Assembly: GCA_947041945.1 (NCBI GenBank)
Contig: CAMREV010000002.1
Location: 29,240-93,239, forward strand
DNA length: 64,000 nucleotides
Source: an uncultured Mycoplasmataceae bacterium
GTDB lineage: Bacteria > Bacillota_I > Bacilli_A > Mycoplasmatales > Mycoplasmoidaceae
Direction of reading: 5' to 3'
Shown one piece after another: positions 44,346 to 57,216 of the stretch. The position numbers and the translations under genes are program-made. The notes below the pieces were generated by a model that saw only the letters and a program-made list of their open reading frames with translations, was not told the origin of the DNA and searched no databases. The first letter of the stretch is position 1; each line of letters opens with the position of its first letter.

Positions 44346-47300
44346 ATGAAGGACAAATTTTTACATTTTTTCACAAAAAGTAATATATTATCTGAAGATG
44401 AATTTAATTCAATCAAAGATAAATGTGATTTTTCAATTTCATTCATAGATGAAATAATTAATATTGAAATTGAAGTAGATTCTTTATTAAATCCAGATCT
44501 TTTCTTTAAAATTTTAGATAGAAAAAGCAGCCACTCTAACAATGAATTAAGGATCATTTTAAATGTCAAAAACATTATTTATAATTCTGATGAAGTTTTT
44601 GAATATATCAAGTATTATGTAAAAAAATATTCAAGCAATAATTTGATTGTTAAAAATATTTTAACTAGAAAAAAATGTGAAATTGAAAACTCAAATTTAA
44701 TAATTTTTTATTTAAATTTGAATGAAAGAGAAGCATTAAATAATGAAAAAGATTCACTACTTTCATTTTTTAACACAGTAGGAATTCATTTTAATGAAAT
44801 TCAATTTGTAATGGATAATAAAAACAAAGAAATTGAATTATATAAATCTAAAAAGTTTGAGACAAAGAGTTTTGTTAATAAAATAAATGTAGTTAAGGAA
44901 AACATTAAAACTAGAAAAATAAATATAATTGGGAACATTGATTCTATTGCTTCTCTTGTTGCTGAACAAATGAATGCAATTATATTTGGTGAAGTATTTA
45001 AAATTGATGTTATTCAGCTTCCAAATAATAAATTTATTTATAAAATTTTCATAACTGATTATAGTGATTCAATTTTAGTTAAATCTTTTATAAATGAAAG
45101 AATTGGTTTGGATCAAGCAACTTTAAATTCAATAAAAATTGGTACATGAATTAAAGTCAAAATAAGTTTACAGGTTGATAAATATGAAAAGAACCAACTA
45201 ACAGGGATTATTAGACAATTTAGTATTGATGATAAATCTACATTATTTTCAAAAATAGATCATTCAGAAGTTAAAAGAGTTGAGTATATCAACCATACTA
45301 AAATGACTGCTTTTGAAGGTTTGGCAGATGCAAAAGAATTGGCTGATCAGCTAATAGATTACAAGCATAAATATTTAGCAATTACTGACAAATTTAATTG
45401 TCAGGTTTTTCCTTTAATATACAACTATAAAAAATATGGTAAGAAGGATATAAATTTAATTTATGGTGTGCAAACATTCTTCTCAAAACCAAATGTAGAA
45501 ATAGTTACCAATCCTATTGACATTAACATTCAGAAAGCTGAATATGTTGTTTTCGATATTGAAACAACAAGCTTATATCCATTGGCAGGAGATATTATTG
45601 AGTTCGGTGGAATTAAATATCAAAATGGTGTTGTAATTGAACAACTGCAATTTTTCATTAAAAGTGATCAACCATTATCAGACTTTACTAAAAAATTAAC
45701 TGGTATTGATGAAGACATGATTGCAAAAGGAATAGAAATTAAAGATGCTTTAATTCAAATAAAAAACTTTTTTGGTAATGCTGTTTTAGTGGCACATAAT
45801 GGTAAAGACTTTGATATTAAATTTATTAATAAAAAGCTTGAAGATAATCACATGGAAATAGTTACAAATCCACTAATAGACACAATGTTATTGTCAAGAG
45901 CACAAAACCCTAAATTCAAAGGCCATTCTCTATCTTACATATCTAAGAAGTTGAGTATTTTTTATAATGAAAATGAAGCACATAGAGCAATATTTGATGC
46001 CGATGTTTTATTAAAAGTTTGAAAAAATATGATGGATTTTTTAGATATGAATTCAATTAGTAATTTAATAGATATAAATAATAATTTAAATTCATTTGAA
46101 CTAATTACAAAAAACAGAGATCACTTAATTACACTGTATGCAAGAAATCAAGAAGGTTTAAGAAATCTTTATGAATTAATTTCTAGAGCAAATACAAAAA
46201 AATATAATAAATGTGTTCTTTTTGAAAAAGATATTTTGCAATTTAAAAACAATATTATTGTTGCTAACTCTCCAACTGAAGGTGATGTTATGAAAGAAGC
46301 TTTTTATGGAACAGATAAAGAATTAAGAGATGCAATAAGTTTTTATGATGTAATTTTTGTTTCCCCAGTTAATTGTTGAGATCATGAAATAAATAGAAAC
46401 AATCTAAAAAAAATAGATATCGAAAATGCAATAATTAGAATTATTAAAATTTGTGAATCAATGAACAAAAAAGTAATAGCATCTAGTGATACATATTACA
46501 TAAATGAAGAAGATGAAAAATTCTTTGAAGTTTATGTTCATACAAAAGGTCTTGGTGGAAAAAGACATAGAATCTTCAGTTATAGAGATGACAATTCTGT
46601 CTTACCAAAACTACATTATCGTACTACAGATGAACTACTTTCAAGCTTTGACTTTTTAGGGTCTCAAAAAGCAAATGAAATAGTTGTTACAAATAGTAAT
46701 GAACTTTTAAATAAATTTGACTTCAACATTATGCCTGTTAAGGATGTTTTATCTTCTCCACAAATACCTGGTGCAAGAGAAAAACTTGAAGAATTAGTTG
46801 AAACAAATATGATTCTAAAATACGGTGAAAATCCACATGATTCAATTAAAAAAAGAATTAATAGAGAATTAAAATCAATTATTGATAATGGTTATTCAGT
46901 TATTTATTGATTTTCTCATTTGTTAGTTAAAAAATCATTAGATGATGGTTACATAGTTGGTTCAAGAGGTTCTGTTGGTTCTTCACTCGTTGCAACGCTT
47001 GTTAATATTACAGATGTAAATCCATTGCCTGCTCATTATTTATGCAACAAATGTAAATATTTTAAATATGTAGATTCTTCTATTAATAGTGGATTTGATT
47101 TAGAAGAAATCAATTGTCCAGTATGTAATGCAGTTATGTCAGGGGACGGACATAATATTCCTTTTGAAACATTTATGGGATTCGATGGCGATAAAGTACC
47201 TGATATAGATTTAAACTTTTCAGCTGAATATCAATCAAAAGCACATGACTTCATTAGAGACACTTTTGGAAGAGAGAATGTTCTAAGGGCAGGAACAATA

Positions 47301-48644
47301 GGAACTGTTGCTGAAAAGACAGCCTTTGGTTATGTAAAGAATTATTTTGAAGAAACAAATCAAGAAAATGTAAGAGATGCTGAAATAGTTAGAATTGCTT
47401 CTAAATGTCAAGGAGTTAAAAGAACTACTGGTCAACACCCTGGTGGAATAATAGTTATCCCTAGTAATGAAAATGTATTTAACTTTACACCATATAATTT
47501 TCCTGCAGATGATCGAACTCAAGATTGATTTACTACCCACTTTTCTTTCGAATATTTACATGATAGTTTATTAAAATTTGATATTCTTGGTCATGATTCT
47601 CCAACAGTAATTAAAATGTTGGAAAGTACAACTGGTATCAACTCAAACAACATACCTAGATATGATGCAAAAGTGATGAGAATTTTTAGAAGTTCAAAAT
47701 CTTTAGGAATTGAAAATGAGGAATATGAAAAAGTTCCTGGCACAATTGGATTGCCTGAATTTGGAACTAATTTTGTAAAAGAAATGTTATTAGTTACTAA
47801 ACCAAAAAACTTTTCTGATTTGGTTAGAATTTCTGGATTATCTCACGGAACAAATGTTTGAAGTAACAATGCAAAAGATTTAATTGAAAAAAATAATTTA
47901 GACATTTCTGAAGTAATTAGTTCTAGAGATGACATTATGGTTTATTTAATGACAAAATCAATTGAATCTTTAATGTCATTTCAAATAATGGAAAATGTAA
48001 GAAAAGGTAAGGGTTTAACTCAAGAACAAGAAGAAGCATTGAGAAAAAATGGTATTCATGATTGATACATTGATTCATGTAATAAGATTAAATATTTATT
48101 TCCAAAAGCTCATGCAACTGCATATGTAGATATGGCTTGAAAAATTGCATGATACAAACTTTATCATCCACTACATTTTTACTCTTCATTCTTTTCTATT
48201 AGATCAACAGTTTTTGATTTAGAGAACATTGTAATGGGAAAACAAAGAATTAAAAATACTTTACATGATATTAATTCTAGATTATCAAATCACATTACTA
48301 AATCAAGTGTTAAAAATAAAGAAATTGATTTAATTCCTATTTATGAGATTTCACTAGAAATGATTGAAAGAGGTTACTCAATAAGTAACATTGATTTAAA
48401 CATTTCCTTAGAGGATAAATATGTAATTACAAACAATAGTTTAATTCCTCCTTTTTCATGTCTTGATGGATTAGGTGGAGCAGTTGCTAAATCGATTGTA
48501 GAAGCAAGAGAAGAAAAGCCCTTCTCTTCAAAAGATGATTTAATGAAAAGAACTAAAATTTCAAAAACACATTTAAAAAAACTAATTGATCTTGGTGTAT
48601 TGAATAACCTATTTGATGATGAACAAATATCATTATTTGAGTAA
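44346..48644 (+). CDS. polC: DNA polymerase III alpha subunit, PolC type
   Basis: PolC is the Gram-positive replicative polymerase with built-in proofreading. The 1432-residue frame crosses more than ten TGA Trp codons. The DnaQ-like exonuclease is inserted in the PHP region: [19 protein letters not shown] (about 401), [13 protein letters not shown] and [10 protein letters not shown]. The polymerase core has [14 protein letters not shown], a zinc motif with CNKCKYF...[23 protein letters not shown] with catalytic Asp residues, and [14 protein letters not shown]. The PHP and OB parts are shorter than in B. subtilis. SD AAGGGAAT precedes the ATG. Confidence 0.98.
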
Positions 48645-48645
48645 A

Positions 48646-48672
48646 AAAAATAAAGACTTAGTCTTTATTTTT
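48646..48672. terminator. Bidirectional terminator between polC and rnj
   Basis: The 12-bp stem AAAAATAAAGAC / GTCTTTATTTTT has a 3-nt loop TTA, which is exactly the TAA stop of the minus-strand gene. Confidence 0.85.
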
Positions 48673-50376
48673 ATCAAATATTGTTACAACAATTAATGGA
48701 TTAACTCTTTTATTTTTTCATATGAAATATTTAGAAATATTTTTTGTAACATCTTCAATTTTTTCATTTGAAATTTCTGAATTAATTAATTGCATTTCTT
48801 TTTCAACTTCATCTTTTATAGTGAAAGCTATTTTTGAAATCATTCCAATTGAATCTTTCACATAGAAACATCCTCTTGTTGAGATTGAAGGCTGACTTAC
48901 AAATTTCTTTGCTTTTTTATCAACTACTAAAATTACATTAAATATTCCTTTTGAAGAAATTATCTTTCTTTCTTCTAGAACTAGTTCAGAATCTTCAATG
49001 GCTTTTCTACCATCAATGAACATTGGATTAGCATTAATCTTAATGTTTGTGTTACTTAATGTTTTATTTTTAAGTTTAAGAAATTCACCATTTTTAATCA
49101 CAAAAACATTTTCCGGATTGAAATTAATTTTTGCAGCATTTTCTTTCATTGATTTTAACATTTTGATTTCACCATGAATAGGAACTAAATATGTAGGATC
49201 AATTAACTTTAGCATTAATTGTTGTTCTTGTGCTGTTGCATGTCCAGATGCATGAATTCTATTCTTTCAATCATGTTTAATTATTTTTGCACCTGTTTTA
49301 GAAAGTTTATTAACTAATAGTTCTACAGATAAGTAATTACCAGGGATTGGGTTACTTGATAAAATTATTACATCATTTTGTTTAGCAATTATTTTTGGGT
49401 GAGTTCCATTACCAATTTGACTTAATGCAGCTCTTTCTTCACCTTGAGAACCAGTTAATAAAACTAATAATTCATTGTCTGGAACATCATCTAAATCTTT
49501 TGAAGTAATTAAATCTAAATCACTTATGTTTAACAAACCAACTTTTTTAGATGTTTTGATATTGTTTTCCATTGATCTACCAATTAAACATATCTTTTTA
49601 TTTAGTGATAAAGCAATATCAATTATCTTTTCGATTCTACCTAAGTTTGATGCAAATGTAGATAATAATATTCTTCCCTTTGCTTCTTTTAAAATCTTTT
49701 GTAAATTATGAATTATAGAAGCTTCTGATTCACTAAAACTTGCTTGATCAGAGTTTGTAGATTCTCCTAAGAATACAGAAACTCCTCTTTTAGATATTTC
49801 AGCAATTTTATGAATGTCTGTTCTATCAACTTCTTCACTAAAATCAAATCTAAAGTCACCAGCTGATGCTATTATTCCGTCAGGTGTATTAATTGAAATT
49901 CCATAACTATCAGGAATTGAGTGACACACTCTAAAGAAATCTATTTTAAAATTTTCTGTTTCAATAACTGAATCATCTTCATATGTAAGAATATCTGTTT
50001 TAGCTGCATTTTTAAATTCAGAAAGTTTTTTCTTAATCATTTCAGCAGGCAAAATAGATGCATATATTTTATCTATATTTTTAATTTCATTTAAAAGATA
50101 AGGAATACCACCAATGTGGTCTTCATGTCCATGAGTAACTATTAAAGTCATTTTATAATTACCTTTTTTTAAGTGATTGAAATTTGGAACCATTCCACTC
50201 ATTCCTAAGTGACCACTTGTAAATTTTATTCCTGTATCAATAATGATTATTTCATTATTGTATTGAATACAATACATATTCTTTCCAATTTCTCCAAGGC
50301 CACCCATTGCATATAAATATGTTGTGTCTTTTTGAACTTGACTATCTAGTTGTTTGTTTAAAGCATTATTTTCCAT
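48658..50376 (-). CDS. rnj: Ribonuclease J
   Basis: RNase J is a metallo-beta-lactamase exo/endoribonuclease central to mRNA decay and rRNA maturation where RNase E is absent. The 572-residue protein starts with LYAMGGLGEIGKNMYCI. Catalytic HGHEDHIGGIPYLL, ASAGDFRFD, LLSTFASN (beta-CASP part), HASGHA and VPIHGEIKML are present in order. Which paralogue (J1 or J2) is not clear. SD GGGAAAAC precedes the ATG. Confidence 0.95.
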
Positions 50377-50501
50377 TGTTTTCCCTGTAATTTAAAAAAA
50401 ATTAAAATTCATTCTATGTTTTTTTGAATAATTATTTGATTAATAAGATTTTTTATTTATTATATTATATATTCAAAAAAATGATTTTTACAAAAATTAT
50501 T

Positions 50502-51062
50502 TTATATTTTTTTTCAATCATCTTTTTTAAAAAACGGATTAAATTTATTAATTCTATCGTAATATACAAGGCCATTTAAATGATCAATTTCATGTTGAAT
50601 ACAACAAGCAAGATATCCTTCTGCATCAATTTCAATGACTTTATTTGTAGTTAAATCAATTGCTTCAACTACTAATCTTGCACTTCTAATTGAATAACCC
50701 TCTGCATCTTCTTTTACACTTAAACATCCCTCTCCATTTTCAATATAAATTTTGCTAGAATATTCTTTAATTATTTTTGGATTTGCAATTAGATATTTAT
50801 TTTCTTTTTCGCTATCGTCAAAATGAATATAAATTATTTTTTTTGGAAGACCCAACTGTATTGCTGCCATTCCAATGCCAGGTCTAATATCATATTCAGC
50901 TTCTTTTGATTCATATGATGCATCAACATATGCTACCATTTTGTCAATTGTATTTTTTTCTATTTCTGTTAAAGGAAAGACTACATCCTCAGATTTTGTT
51001 TTCAATAAAGGGTTATCATCATATATTATTCAATCCATTGTTGGTATTATCTTTTTTTTCAT
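50502..51062 (-). CDS. def: Peptide deformylase
   Basis: Def removes the formyl group from new proteins. The 186-residue frame starts at the ATG at 51062 (SD AGAGGATC) and crosses TGA Trp codons at both ends, so shorter readings lose about 19 N-terminal and 4 C-terminal residues. Motif I is GIGMAAIQLG (usually GxGLAAPQVG), motif II GEGCLSV and motif III QHEIDHLNG with the metal His residues. It is upstream of rnj on the same strand, with a 125-nt gap. Confidence 0.95.
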
Positions 51063-51212
51063 AGATCCTCTTTTGTAGAATATAATAATTTAAATTAATA
51101 CATAAAAAATAAATGGTATTAACTTTTTCAAATATAATTAAATTATAATAACAATGTAAATATTTTTTAAATTATTTAAAAAGTATACAACATATAGGCA
51201 AAAGAGTTTTCT

Positions 51213-51791
51213 ATGAGCAAAAAAGGTTTAATTTTTATTGTCACTGGTCCAAGTGGTGTTGGCAAAAAAACAATATTAGATAAAATAATTTTTAAAAAAG
51301 AATTAAATTTAAAATATAGTGTTTCATCTACTACAAGAAAACCAAGAATTGGCGAGAAACATGGAGTTGATTACTTCTTTCTTTCTGATGATGAATTTAA
51401 AAATAAAGTTAAAAATAACGAACTTATAGAGTGAGTTGAATTTGCTGGTAATTGCTATGGAACTTTAGAATCAGAAGTAAAAAAATATATTGAAGATGGA
51501 ATCAATGTAGTTTTAGAAATAGAAGTTGAAGGCGGACAAAAAGTTTTTGAAAAATTAAATCGTGAAGACTATTGTTCAATCTTTATTACTCCACCCTCAA
51601 TCGAAGAACTTGAGAGAAGATTAATAGTAAGAAACACAGAATCAATTGATAAAATAAAACTAAGAATGGCAAAAGCTAGTTCAGAAATTGATTTTGCTAA
51701 ATTTTATGATCATGTTGTTTTAAATGACATTTCAGATAAAGCTGCAGAAAAAATTGAAAAAATAATTAGAGAAGTAAATAATGAAAAATAG
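51213..51791 (+). CDS. gmk: Guanylate kinase
   Basis: It phosphorylates GMP to GDP. The P-loop [30 protein letters not shown] (GMP-binding) and [15 protein letters not shown] are diagnostic, and the length of 192 residues is normal. The frame passes one TGA Trp (51432). The stop overlaps the start of rlmN by 11 nt. Confidence 0.96.
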
Positions 51792-52824
51792 ATCTATTTT
51801 TTCAGTAACTTTTGAAGAGCTTGAACAATTTTTAATTGAAAATAATAAAAAGAAATACATTGTTAAGCAAATTTTTCATTGACTTTATAAACAACTTGTT
51901 TCATCATTTGATGAAATGACAAACATATCAAAAGAAAATATTATTTTTTTAAAAGAAAATTTTTATTTTGACACTTTAAAAGTATCAAAAACTCAAATTG
52001 ATAAAAGGGATGAAACTAGAAAAATTCTTTTCAAATTAGAAGATGGAAATAAAATTGAAACCGTTTTAATGAAATTTAATTATGGCTACAGTATTTGTGT
52101 TACTACTCAAGTTGGTTGCAACATGGGTTGCAACTTTTGTGCTTCAGGCAAATTAAAAAAGAAAAAAAACTTACCAGTTAATGAAATTGTTTTACAAATT
52201 GTTGAAATGCAAAAAGAATTATTAAAAACAACAGATGAAAGAATTTCTAGAATTGTTGTAATGGGAATTGGAGAACCATTTGATAATTTTGATAATCTTT
52301 TAAAATTTCTTGAAATTGCCAAAGATCGTAAAGCTATTGAAATTGGTTCAAGACACATTACAGTTTCAACATGTGGTCTTATTCCTAAAATAAAAGAATG
52401 AGCAGATTTACAAATGCAAGTTAATTTAGCAATTTCTTTACATGCACCAAATGATGAAATAAGAAGTAAATTAATGCCAATTAATAAAGCATATAATATT
52501 GCAAAACTTATGGATGCGATTGACTACTATTTAATGAAAAATAATCGTAGAATAACAATAGAATACATTTTAATTAAAGATGTAAATGATTCGCAAGATA
52601 ATGCTTATCAGCTGGCTGACTTACTTAAAAATAAACTTGTTTATGTAAATATAATACCTTATAATAGTATAAGTGATAACTATTATAAAAGAAGTTCGAG
52701 AGAAAGACTTTTTTACGATATCTTAACAAAACAAAACATTACTTGTACTGTTAGACAAGAAAAGGGCGCTCAAATTGATGCAGCTTGTGGACAACTTAGA
52801 GCAAGAGAAGAAGGAAAGATTTAG
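51781..52824 (+). CDS. rlmN: 23S rRNA/tRNA adenine C2-methyltransferase RlmN
   Basis: This radical SAM enzyme methylates A2503 of 23S rRNA and A37 of some tRNAs. The 347-residue protein has CNMGCNFCASGKLKKKKNL (Fe-S cluster CxxxCxxC), MGIGEPFDNFDN, SLHAPNDEIRSKLMPIN and the catalytic Cys in AACGQLRA. The true start is the ATG at 51781 inside the end of gmk, which adds the N-terminal FHWLYK helix region. Confidence 0.96.
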
Positions 52825-52825
52825 T

Positions 52826-53560
52826 ATGAATAGATTATTAGTTTCGAAAAGCGATATTGGTCAAGTAAGACAACACAATGAAGATCATTGCTGATGTGGT
52901 AAAAATGAGAAAAACAATTACATGCTAATTGTTTGTGATGGATTAGGAAGTTACAAAGGAAGCAAAATTGCTTCTGAGATTGTTACTAGAAATTTTGTCA
53001 ATTCTTTTTTAAAAGCAGAATATAAAAAAATTCAAATTAAAAAATGATTTCTAGATGTTGTTGAAAAATCTAAAACTGAATTTATTCAAGAAATTGCAAA
53101 AAATGAAGATTATGCAAAGATGTCTACAACTATTGTTCTTTCACTAATAATTGATGAAACTGCTTATACATTTTGAATGGGTGACTCAAGAGCTTATATC
53201 GTTAAAACAAATGGTTCTCAATTAATAACAAGGGATCATAATTTAAGAAATTATTTAGAAGATTCAAATGCATCTAAAATAATTTTTAAAAAATATGAAG
53301 ATAATTTAGATTCGATTACAAACTTTATTGATGCAACAATTAAAAAAGAAACATTTGGATTTGAAAAAGTTGATATTCAAAGCAATGATATTTTATTTTT
53401 ATCTTCTGATGGTTTATATAATTTTATTAATATGGATTTACTATATAAATATTTTAAAGAAGAAAACATCGAAGAAGGATTAGATAACATAATTAAACAA
53501 GTTTTGAAAAACGGAAGTGATGATAATATCTCATTTTCAGCTTATGCAAATTTTAAGTAA
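52826..53560 (+). CDS. PP2C-family serine/threonine phosphatase
   Basis: The 244-residue PPM phosphatase shows VRQHNEDHC, CDGLGSYKGSKIAS, MSTTIVLSLI, MGDSRAYIV, LSSDGLYN and DDNISF, the full set of metal-binding Asp motifs. It corresponds to PrpC/Stp, which reverses phosphorylation by PrkC-type kinases. In M. genitalium the order is gmk, phosphatase (MG108), kinase (MG109). Here no kinase gene follows; an unknown gene takes its place. It starts one base after rlmN. Confidence 0.92.
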
Positions 53561-53580
53561 GACATTTAGAAAGGTTTTTT

Positions 53581-54186
53581 ATGAAAAAAGATTATAAAGA
53601 AATGAAATATTTTAAAGAATATCAATACAAAAGCAATATTAAGGAAACTAATAAAGACTTTTTTAATGAAATAATATCTTTTTTCGTTAAAAACATTAAC
53701 AATGCCTTTATTAAATATGATGATATTCCTAAATTATCTAAAGAGGAAATAATTTCATCTTTAGATTTGTTTTATTATATGGAGAAAAAAATACCTGATA
53801 TTAGAAATAGAACATTAGAGTCTATTGATTTAAAATCAAATGAAAAAAACTTTTTTAAAATAGTTGTGAATTTTGACATTGATTTTAAAATATATTTTGC
53901 TTTCAAAATAAGTAATAATAGTAACGTAATTTTTTTGAATCCTGAAGAAATTAAAACTATTGCAAAGAAAAAAAGAAATAGCTTATTAGTTAATATATCT
54001 TTTTCTGATGATCAACCATACAATATTGAATTATTAAATATTACTGATTGTTACAGCTTAAAAAAAATTAAAACAGAACAATTAAAAAAAGTTGATAACT
54101 ATGATTTTTTCAAAGAAAAAGAAGTAATTTACATTAGAGAAATTTACTATAACAAATTAAAAAAAGATAAGCTAATCACAAAATAA
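53581..54186 (+). CDS. Hypothetical soluble protein
   Basis: I do not recognise this 201-residue protein. It is Lys/Glu/Asn-rich, with predicted mixed helix and strand and no membrane segment. Segments such as FFKIVVNFDIDFKIYFAFKISN look like beta strands. It lies 20 bases after the PP2C gene, with SD AAAGG before the ATG, in the place where the PrkC kinase gene usually is. No kinase motif (GxGxxG, HRD or DFG) is seen. Confidence 0.7.
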   Translation: MKKDYKEMKYFKEYQYKSNIKETNKDFFNEIISFFVKNINNAFIKYDDIPKLSKEEIISSLDLFYYMEKKIPDIRNRTLESIDLKSNEKNFFKIVVNFDIDFKIYFAFKISNNSNVIFLNPEEIKTIAKKKRNSLLVNISFSDDQPYNIELLNITDCYSLKKIKTEQLKKVDNYDFFKEKEVIYIREIYYNKLKKDKLITK

Positions 54187-54253
54187 TTCATCCGCAAACT
54201 TGAAAAACACATTTTAAAGATTTATAATTATAGTAACATGTGAAAGATATATT

Positions 54254-56053
54254 ATGAATAGAAATAAAATAAATGATAAGGATTACAATTTATTATTTGA
54301 TGCTTGCCATATTGGTAATGTCAAATTAATTAAAGCTGTATGTGATTATGACAACATCAATCATCAGAATGATGAAGGTTATACACTTCTTTCTGTAGCT
54401 TGCATGAGAAATGACATCTTGATGATCAAATCTTTATTAAAATTTATTCCTAATCCTAATATCAAAACAAATGACGGTTTTTCACCCTTAATGTTCTCAA
54501 TTAAAAATAATAACTTTGAAGCTGTAAAACTTTTAGTTGAATCAGGTGCTAATGTTAATGATAAAAAAGGTATGGCAAACTCTTTAATGTTTGCTTGCTC
54601 ATATGGTTTTCTTGAAATTATTGAATACTTAATTGAACAAGGTTCAAAAACAAATATTACAGATAATGAAGGTAATACCTTATTAATGATATCTTCTAAA
54701 GAAGGCGAACTAAGAGTAGTTAAGTTTTTATTAAGTAAAGATATTGATGTTAACTTTGTAAATAAAAATGGAAACAATGCATTAATGTATGCAATTTTAT
54801 CTAACCATTTAGAAGTTGCTAAGACTTTAATAAAAAATGGAATAGATATAAATGCTTACAACAAAGAAGGAACAACTGCTTTAATGCTTGCAGTTCAATA
54901 TAAAAGATACAACATAATTGATGAATTACTCTCAAATTCAAAAATAGATATTAATAAAATTGATTTTGATGGTTACACTGCATTAATGTATGGATGTTTA
55001 ATTGAGGATATAAAAGCTGTTGCTTTCTTGATTAATGACAAAAGAACTAACCTTAATAAAACAAGCCATGATAATGAATCCGCTTTAATAATTGCTGTCA
55101 AGAAAAATAATGAAGACATTACAACGCTTCTTTTATCAAAAATGGCTAATGTTAAAATTAAAAACATAAAAGGTGAAAATGCATTTAAAGTTGCCGCAAT
55201 TAACGGTAACTTTGAAATTGCTAAGATAATTCTAGATTACTCTTCAATTGACGATATTAGTTATGATTCCAATTTAATTGAAAGTTATAAGAAAAACATT
55301 TTAAAACTTGAACAAGACATAATTGATGAAAACAATTCAAATATAAAAATTAATTTAAATTTAAATGATCCAAAAATAATTGAAGAAATAAAATCAAAAA
55401 TTCATCAGCTTGAAGATATTAAAAATGAAATTAAAAGTGATGTTGATATTAAAGAAGAACCAGATGATCCATCATTAGTAGAATTTAAATTTATACCTAA
55501 CAATGTTGTTTTAAAAGAAATTGATAAAGTAAGTAAAAATTTAGAATTAGAAATTAATAAATCAATCAATCTTAAAAGTGAATCAGAATTTATTAAACAG
55601 AATGATAAACCTCATACACAACAAGAAACCAATGATTTATATAATTATGAAATAACTCTTAATGAACAAAGATATGTAAATAATAATGAAACCCCAATGA
55701 CTAATATTGATCTTGAAGATCAATATCAAGTCATGAATAACATAGATCACTCAATTCATGATTTATTAACAATCATTAATGATAATGAACAAAAACAATT
55801 AGAACTTGATCAAAGCTGATTAGATTTAAATGTGGATGAACAAAAACAAATTTTAAATTCGGAAATTCCAATACTTGAAAAAATGGAAAGATGAATTCAT
55901 TTTGTTGAAAAAACTAAATTTGAAAAAGCTCCCGTAAGTAGGTTTTCAAATTGCAATGAACTAATAATCATAGAAAATAATAACTTACTTATCGATAAAG
56001 ATAAGTATCAAAAAAAGATATATGAGTATTGGGAAAAAATAAATAATAAGTAA
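54254..56053 (+). CDS. Ankyrin-repeat protein, ten repeats plus charged tail
   Basis: The 599-residue protein has about ten ankyrin repeats in residues 1-365. Examples are DGFSPLMFSIKNNNFEAVKL, NGNNALMYAILSNHLEVAKT and DGYTALMYGCLIEDIKAVAF. The remaining ~230 residues are Asp/Glu/Asn/Lys-rich and partly coiled-coil. There is no signal peptide or membrane helix. Ankyrin proteins bind other proteins and in host-associated bacteria are often effectors, but no export signal is visible here. Many repeats end in a local NGNT/EGTT type turn, suggesting an intact solenoid. A second ankyrin gene follows 41 bases later. Confidence 0.9.
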
Positions 56054-56094
56054 TGTAATAAAAAGTAAGTAATAAAAATAATTAAGGAATGAAT

Positions 56095-56727
56095 ATGAAA
56101 AATAAAGACATAATAACAGAATTATACGAAGAAGAATTAAATATGGACTGTGCTGAAGTTGAAGCAGAGGAAATTGTAGATGAATTAAAATCAAAGAAAT
56201 CTAACATTCAATGAGTTTTAGACAGTGATGTTTTAGAAGAAATTGAAATTGGTGTTCAAAGCAACATCTTTGCACAAGTTAGCATTAGAATAACACCAGC
56301 TATGTATTTAGCTAAAATAGGAAGAACTAAGGCTTTATATGACTTAATCAAAAGAAATCCTTCAATGATTAATCAAACAACATCAAATGGTAGAACTGCA
56401 TTAATGTTTGCTGCTCAATTTGGTAATATAAATTGTATGAACCTTTTAATAACGGCTGGTGCTAAAATAAATGCACAAGATGAATATGGTGCAACAGCAT
56501 TAATGCTTTCTAGTTTCTTTGGACAAGATGAAGCAGTTAATGTTCTATTAGAAAATGGTGCTAGTAAAATAATTAAAGACTGTAATGGAATAACTGCAAG
56601 AATGTTAGCTCATAAAAACGATGATAAATTAATTTGCAAAATATTAGATGAATTCCATAGTAATGTTTTAGAAATTAAGAAGTCAATGGAAAGTTCTAAC
56701 CTAAGCTCAGAAACTCTATATATCTAA
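56095..56727 (+). CDS. Ankyrin-repeat protein, four repeats
   Basis: The 210-residue product has a charged N-terminal ~70 residues. Four ankyrin units follow, the clearest being NGRTALMFAAQFGNINCMNL and YGATALMLSSFFGQDEAVNV. A short tail is Ser-rich. The first unit (TPAMYLAKIGRTKALYDLIK) and the last (NGITARMLAHKNDDKLICKI) are capping repeats. SD TTAAGGA lies before the ATG. It is likely in one operon with the larger ankyrin gene and ends at a strong terminator. Confidence 0.88.
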
Positions 56728-56730
56728 AAT

Positions 56731-56759
56731 AAAAATCAATGACTCAATCATTGATTTTT
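56731..56759 (+). terminator. Terminator of the ankyrin genes
   Basis: The 12-bp stem AAAAATCAATGA / TCATTGATTTTT has a CTCAA loop. Confidence 0.88.
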
Positions 56760-56801
56760 TTATTGTTTTCAATAATATTTTATTTTTAATAATTATTAAT
56801 G

Positions 56802-56861
56802 TATAATTATATTGTTAAATTTAATAATAAACAAAAAAGGGGACTTTAAAAGTCTCTTTTT
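56802..56861 (+). promoter_or_regulatory. rpmG leader: -10 box and terminator-like hairpin
   Basis: TATAAT (56802-56807) is followed 28 bases later by a 12-bp hairpin (56835-56846 with 56850-56861, two G-T pairs, TAA loop) and a T-run. It lies before the rpmG start, so it may act as an attenuator of the rpmG-secE-nusG unit. Confidence 0.5.
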
Positions 56862-56879
56862 AATTGTCGCAAGGTAAAT

Positions 56880-57026
56880 ATGGCTAAAAGAATTATATTA
56901 ATATGTGATGAATGCTTATCTAGAAATTACAAACCAAGTGTTAGTTCTAACACTGATAAAAGATTTGAAATTAATAAGTATTGTAAGCATTGTAACAAAC
57001 AAACTTTGCATAAGGAAAGTAGATAA
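56880..57026 (+). CDS. rpmG: 50S ribosomal protein L33
   Basis: This 48-residue L33 has two zinc-type Cys pairs, CDEC and CKHC, and starts AKRIILICDECLSRNY. It is typical of the rpmG-secE-nusG order. The 190 bases between it and secE hold no further gene that I can see. Confidence 0.93.
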   Translation: MAKRIILICDECLSRNYKPSVSSNTDKRFEINKYCKHCNKQTLHKESR

Positions 57027-57216
57027 TAATTACATATAATAATTATAAAAAACTTAATATTAATTATTTAAATTGATACCCTAATTAAGTTGAGAAAATA
57101 AAACTAAAATACTACATACTAAATATTAAACGAGAAACAAATAAAGAATGTTATTCATTATCAAATATCAAAGATTTAAAAGGATTAGATTAGTATATAA
57201 AATTTAAAGGAGTAAC

